Assembly: GCA_017525805.1 (NCBI GenBank)
Contig: JAFXSH010000100.1
Span: forward strand, 19,040 to 83,039
DNA: 64,000 bases
Reading direction: 5' to 3'
DNA from: Clostridia bacterium
GTDB taxonomy: Bacteria; Bacillota_A; Clostridia; Christensenellales; Aristaeellaceae
Shown here piece by piece: positions 60,498 to 64,000 of the stretch. Position 1 is the stretch's first letter; the number at the start of each line of letters is the position of its first letter. The notes under the pieces were generated by a model that saw only the letters and a program-made list of their open reading frames with translations, had not been told where the DNA came from and did not search any database. Position numbers and translations under genes: made by a program.

Positions 60498-61904
60498 GTG
60501 AAAAAGATGTTTGCTTTGCTCGCTCTTATGCTGTGCTTGCTTTCTTTCAACGGGGCGGGGACGGAAGAAAACGCGCCCCTGTACCCCGCCCAGGGGGAAA
60601 ACGGCAAAATGGGCTATATCAACCGGGCGGGGGCATGGGTGATCACGCCGCAATTTGATTCCGCCGGGGATTTCCGGGGGAATTACGCCGCTGTTTCTGT
60701 TTGCCCGGCGGATTACGACCCCGAAACGGACGACCTGTGGAAATTGGATTGCATGGGCATCATTGACCGGGAAGGAAATTTCGTCCTGCCGCCTGCTTAC
60801 AGTTTAGCCGCCGGTCAAAGCGGCTCTTATTTCGGCGGCAAGGACACGGGAATTTGGCTGGTACACCGCAGAGGGGACTATGTGTGGGGAGAGGACGAGG
60901 AGGGAGAAGAAATTCTCCTCCAGAGCCCTTTGTATGGCTTCTTCGACATTCCTTCCGGCTGCTTTTCCGGGCTGAAATGGGGCAATGTGTGGCACTGGTG
61001 CTCGGACAGCCGCCTCATTCCCGTCATGGATTACGGTGGCGCGGGCTACGCCGACCGGAGTACCGGAGAAATGGTCATTCCCTGTCAGTATTTCGACTCT
61101 GACCCCGGCAATTTCCATGAGGGCGTGGCGTCTGTGGCATATATGGACAAAGACTGGTATCCGCATGATTTTTTCCTCATCGATGAAAACGGCGCGGAAA
61201 TTCCCCTCCCGGAAGGCGTTCATTCCCTGTACGCTTCTTCCGCGTCCGAAGGCCGCATCGCGGTGGAAAACGATCAGGAATTGACAGGTTACGCGGATTT
61301 GCAAGGGAATATGGTGATCCCGCCCCAATTCCTGTGGGCCTTGGAATTTGAGGATGGACTTGCGCTTGTTAAATTCCAGGAAGGAGACTGGGGCTTCATC
61401 GACCGGGAAGGAAATACCGTCAGCCGGGGTTATCAGAATGATGGGGATTGGGGTCCGGATTACGCCAACGGCGCATTCGTTCTGGAAACAGCTTCGGATG
61501 CCTGCACGGTCTATACCGTCACCGGGGAAAAATTGTTTACCTTCACTGGGAAAACGGAAATATTTGATGTACGCCCGCCCATGAAAAACGGCCTGTGCTG
61601 GTTTTTTGAATATGAGATAGGCGGGGACTACCTGTGGGGGCTGGTGAACCTGCGGGGCGAAATCGTCAGCGAGGCCCAATGGGAGCTGACCGATTTTGAA
61701 CCCAGGGATTTCCCGGAGGGCCTGCAGCTTGTGATGAAGGACGGGAAATGGGGCTACATCGACGAAACCGGAGCAATCGCTCTGCCCCTGATTTATGACC
61801 GGGCGTACAGCTTTGAAAACGGTCTGGCCTGGGTAAAAATCGGCAATCGCTGCGGGTATATCGACCACGAAGGGAGAGAGGTTTTCTTCTGGGACGGCGA
61901 ATAG
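60498..61904 (+). CDS. Secreted WG-repeat protein
   Basis: A 468-residue exported protein. A signal peptide (KKMFALLALMLCLLSFNG) is followed by many WG/KWG repeats, each roughly G-Y/F-I-D-x-x-G-x-x-V-x-P-x-Y-D-x-x-x-x-F-x-x-G-x-A-x-V. Examples are GYINRAGAWVITPQFD, GFIDREGNTVS, WGYIDETGAIALPLIYD and CGYIDHEGREVFF. Such beta-rich repeats occur in surface or stress proteins; the role is unknown. The GTG at 60498, with GGGAGG nine bases upstream, starts directly at the signal peptide; ATG codons at 60441 and 60477 lack a ribosome binding site. Confidence 0.85.
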   Translation: MKKMFALLALMLCLLSFNGAGTEENAPLYPAQGENGKMGYINRAGAWVITPQFDSAGDFRGNYAAVSVCPADYDPETDDLWKLDCMGIIDREGNFVLPPAYSLAAGQSGSYFGGKDTGIWLVHRRGDYVWGEDEEGEEILLQSPLYGFFDIPSGCFSGLKWGNVWHWCSDSRLIPVMDYGGAGYADRSTGEMVIPCQYFDSDPGNFHEGVASVAYMDKDWYPHDFFLIDENGAEIPLPEGVHSLYASSASEGRIAVENDQELTGYADLQGNMVIPPQFLWALEFEDGLALVKFQEGDWGFIDREGNTVSRGYQNDGDWGPDYANGAFVLETASDACTVYTVTGEKLFTFTGKTEIFDVRPPMKNGLCWFFEYEIGGDYLWGLVNLRGEIVSEAQWELTDFEPRDFPEGLQLVMKDGKWGYIDETGAIALPLIYDRAYSFENGLAWVKIGNRCGYIDHEGREVFFWDGE

Positions 61905-62001
61905 AATGAAATAAAGCTGTTATCAAGTTATCATAGCCGATTAGGTGTTGAGTTAATTATCTACAGATGAATCCGCCTTATAGCTTTCTCGGAAAGGGGG
62001 C

Positions 62002-62050
62002 CTGGGGGGAAACCGCTCTTTGACTTTCAAAGAGCGGTTTTCCCCCCCAG
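62002..62050 (-). repeat. 3'-UTR long hairpin, copy 4 (after the CBM9-like gene)
   Basis: The two arms 62002-62023 and 62027-62050 pair over about 22 bp with two single-base bulges, loop CTT. Read on the minus strand, sense to the gene it follows, it starts 5 nt after the stop and has the tail GGCCCCCTTTCCGAGAAAGC, like copies 1 and 3. No U-tract. Confidence 0.85.
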
Positions 62051-62055
62051 CATAT

Positions 62056-62640
62056 TTATCCCAAAACCATCCTGCCGAAATCCTGGGGCCGGTGGAAGTT
62101 GGGCGTTTCGGAAGTGACCCGGTTCCAGGAAAGGAAATGGGGTTTTTCCGTTTTATCGCCGCACTTGTAGCAGTTGGCCCGGATGACCGTGCCGGGGGTG
62201 GCTTTGAAATTGGGGAACAGCATTTTGAGCAGATCAAAGGGCACCCGGTAGGTGATGCCCCAGCCTGACGGCGTGGTGAAAACCTCCGGTTCCAGCCAGT
62301 TCCTTTCCGGTAGCAGGCGCATGCGTTCTCTGCCGTCGCCTAAGCCCAAACAGCAGCAGGCGTTGGAGTTGAATTCGATGTTGATGTAGCGCGGGTCGTC
62401 CGCCACGGGGGAGAAGAAAAATTCCAGGCAGCTGTCCTCCCAGGGATGCCCCAAGGGGCCGCTTTCCTCCGCCCGGATCAGGGCTTCCTTTGCTTCCAGG
62501 CGCACCAACAGCGCGTCTTGCGTGTAACCGATTTTCGCGCTGGCGGCAATATCCACCGGTGCAGTCCACATGCGTTCATTGATTTCCAGGGATTCCATTT
62601 CTTCCCACTGGGTAAAGGGACGGATGGTATATTCTTTCAT
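62056..62640 (-). CDS. Carbohydrate-binding family 9-like protein
   Basis: A 194-residue beta-sandwich protein resembling the CBM9-like/DOMON sugar- or heme-binding family. Landmarks are ERMWTAPVDIAASAKIGYT, the HPWEDSCLEFFFSP strand typical of the family, INIEFNSNACCCLGLGDGR, and the C-terminal ANCYKCGDKTEKPHFLSWN. There is no signal peptide and no catalytic partner, so it may act in the cytoplasm or be part of sugar handling. GAGGGAA precedes the ATG at 62640. A cluster of three cysteines (ACCC) is unexplained. Confidence 0.8.
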   Translation of the reverse strand: MKEYTIRPFTQWEEMESLEINERMWTAPVDIAASAKIGYTQDALLVRLEAKEALIRAEESGPLGHPWEDSCLEFFFSPVADDPRYINIEFNSNACCCLGLGDGRERMRLLPERNWLEPEVFTTPSGWGITYRVPFDLLKMLFPNFKATPGTVIRANCYKCGDKTEKPHFLSWNRVTSETPNFHRPQDFGRMVLG

Positions 62641-62752
62641 TTTGTGATTCCCTCGCTTGCTTCGCCCTTCGCGGGCGTTTTTTCGTTTACAGTTTACCAT
62701 CAAAAGGCAGGAAAAACAAGCGGACGCGCCGCAAAATGCCCGGGTGTATCCG

Positions 62753-62781
62753 TTTACAATTTGTTCATTTTATGGTATACT
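62753..62781 (+). promoter_or_regulatory. Promoter for the flavoprotein gene
   Basis: TTTACA (62753-62758) and TATACT (62776-62781), 17 bp apart, 43 bp before the ATG. Confidence 0.75.
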
Positions 62782-62824
62782 CAAATCAGACTGAATACTC
62801 GCCACTTCAAGGAGGAGGAATCGT

Positions 62825-64000
62825 ATGAAAAAGTACCTGTCTCTGTTTCTGAGCCTGTGCCTGATTGTGGGCAGCATGGGCGCAGTGCTGGCGGACGCCG
62901 CGTTCACCCCAGGCACCTACACGGGCACCGCGGAAGGCTTTGCGGGCGACGTGAAAGCCACGGTCACCGTGGATGAAAACGCCATTACCGCCATTGAAAT
63001 CACCGGTGCGGAAGAAACGCCCGCTCTCGGCGGCGCGGCCATGACCGCCATGGCGGAAGCCTATGTGGGCAAGGCCGACGCGGAAGCCGTGGACGGCATG
63101 ACCGGCGCGACGTTCACCTCCAACGCGGTCAAGGCGGCCGTGGCCAAGGCGCTGGCCGCCGCCATGCCTGCCGCCGCCGCCCCCGCTGAGGAAGCAGCTA
63201 AGGGTTTCACCCCCGGCACCTATGAAGCCACCGCTCAGGGCTTCGGCGGCGAAGTAAAGGTAGTCGTCACCGTGGACGAAACCGCCATCACCGCCATTGA
63301 AATCACTGGCGCGGAAGAAACCCCCGCTTTGGGCGGCGCCGCCATGCCCGCCATGGCGGAAGCCTATGTGGGCATGGCCGACGCCGAAGCAGTGGACGGC
63401 ATGACCGGCGCTACCGTGACCTCCAAGGCCGTCAAAGAAGCCGTGGGCAAGGCACTGGACGCCGCCAAGGGCGTAGCCGCCCCCGCTTCCGATGAACCCA
63501 TCGCCTTTACCGCCGGTGAGTACACCGCCACGGCTCAGGGCTACAACGGCCCCACCACCGTGAAGGTGACCTTCACCGAAGACAAGATCGAAAAGATCGA
63601 AATCGTTTCCACCGTGGAAACCGGGCATGTGGGCGACGTGGCTTTCGACATCCTGATCCCTGAAATGATCGAAGCGAACGGTTCCGGCGTGGACGGCGTT
63701 TCCGGCGCCACTTTCTCCACCCGCGCCCTGAAATCCGCGGTCAACGACGCAGCCGAACAGGCCAAGTGCACCAACCTGGACGCCTTCAAGGCCGCCAAGG
63801 TGGAGCACAAGGCCAAGGAAACCCAGAACCTGGAATATGACGTGGTCATCGTCGGCGCCGGCGGCGCTGGCATTTCCGCCGCCGCTCAGGCCGCCCAGGA
63901 CGGCAACACCGTGCTGGTGATCGAAAAGAACGCCGAGGTCGGCGGCAACACCCTGGTGTCCGGCGGCCAGTATCAGAGCGTGATGCCTTACCTGGTTTGG
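62825..64000 (+). CDS. Secreted flavocytochrome/fumarate-reductase-like flavoprotein with three FMN-binding domains (3' end outside window)
   Basis: The first 392 residues of an exported flavoprotein. A signal peptide (KKYLSLFLSLCLIVGSMG, cleaved near VLADA) is followed by three FMN-binding domains at about 28-117, 135-224 and 235-318. The first two are nearly identical. Each ends in a D-G-(M/V)-(T/S)-G-A-T motif, whose later Thr/Ser carries covalent FMN in this family after ApbE action. From residue 337 an FAD-binding oxidoreductase begins (YDVVIVGAGGAGISAAA, EVGGNTLVSGG), as in urocanate or fumarate reductases. AAGGAGGAGG precedes the ATG. An extracytoplasmic terminal reductase in anaerobic respiration is inferred; the acceptor is unknown. 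Confidence 0.92.
   Translation, partial: MKKYLSLFLSLCLIVGSMGAVLADAAFTPGTYTGTAEGFAGDVKATVTVDENAITAIEITGAEETPALGGAAMTAMAEAYVGKADAEAVDGMTGATFTSNAVKAAVAKALAAAMPAAAAPAEEAAKGFTPGTYEATAQGFGGEVKVVVTVDETAITAIEITGAEETPALGGAAMPAMAEAYVGMADAEAVDGMTGATVTSKAVKEAVGKALDAAKGVAAPASDEPIAFTAGEYTATAQGYNGPTTVKVTFTEDKIEKIEIVSTVETGHVGDVAFDILIPEMIEANGSGVDGVSGATFSTRALKSAVNDAAEQAKCTNLDAFKAAKVEHKAKETQNLEYDVVIVGAGGAGISAAAQAAQDGNTVLVIEKNAEVGGNTLVSGGQYQSVMPYLVW

Noticed and set aside
62850..63470. Near-repeated DNA in the flavoprotein gene as a possible mobile or CRISPR-like repeat
   Set aside because: The repetition is in frame and corresponds to duplicated FMN-binding domains; there are no spacers.
62807..63808. A 333-codon Gly/His-rich open frame on the minus strand
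   Set aside because: Antisense to the FMN-binding repeats; its repeats simply mirror those of the real gene.

Overview
The window is a GC-rich, densely coding stretch of a bacterial chromosome. It most likely comes from an anaerobic member of Bacillota class Clostridia, probably gut-associated. Supporting signs are RNase J, SecA with a SEC-C tail, HisZ with short-form HisG, VanW-domain proteins, formate-tetrahydrofolate ligase, a TAXI-type TRAP transporter, a superoxide-reductase-like domain and a fumarate-reductase-like flavoprotein. AGGAGG-type ribosome binding sites and TTGNNN-17-TATAAT promoters also fit. The order or family cannot be fixed from sequence alone. No rRNA, tRNA, CRISPR array, insertion sequence or prophage was recognised.

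Layout. 1-1.5 kb: end of a UDP-GlcNAc 2-epimerase gene and a nucleotide-sugar epimerase. 1.6-4.9 kb (minus): formate channel, formate-THF ligase and glucosamine-6-phosphate deaminase in one operon. 4.9-8.7 kb (minus): a ParB-like/BMP fusion with a metallophosphoesterase, then a PfkB sugar kinase. 8.7-11.9 kb (minus): a phosphorelay of HD-GYP response regulator, HPt protein and hybrid histidine kinase. 12-13 kb: two small regulators, one an XRE domain fused to a superoxide-reductase-like domain. 13.1-15.4 kb (minus): rpsB-tsf, a terminator, then pyrH. 15.5-19.8 kb: N-acyl-D-amino acid deacylase, an unusual Rho and an L,D-transpeptidase. 19.8-26 kb: tandem VanW proteins, a GNAT, a DUF1232 protein, a sialidase-like protein and RNase J.

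26.4-35.1 kb (plus): secA, a secreted protein, prfB, a DUF1461 membrane protein overlapping tsaD, and an ABC exporter. 35.3-38.5 kb: TAXI TRAP operon. 38.5-42.9 kb: GH31 glycosidase, a graveyard of broken gene pieces and cysteine synthase. 42.9-46.6 kb: methyltransferase, radical SAM protein, SGNH hydrolase and secreted PIG-L deacetylase. 46.7-52.9 kb: an iron-type ABC importer operon with an embedded flavin reductase, then an HD-domain protein. 52.9-60.4 kb: a compact nine-gene histidine operon (hisZGDCBHAF-IE) behind a consensus promoter. 60.5-64 kb: a WG-repeat secreted protein, a CBM9-like protein and a truncated three-FMN-domain flavoprotein.

Most notable observations: (1) four long, nearly perfect hairpins of one family, each 5-17 nt after a stop codon, in sense orientation and without a U-tract; (2) a Rho homologue whose P-loop GKT is replaced and which carries a large disordered insert and a leader with competing hairpins; (3) an XRE regulator fused to a superoxide reductase domain that keeps all metal ligands; (4) a signal-less ParB-like/BMP fusion; (5) a flavoprotein with three FMN-binding domains; (6) terminator-like hairpins directly after the binding-protein genes of two separate importers.
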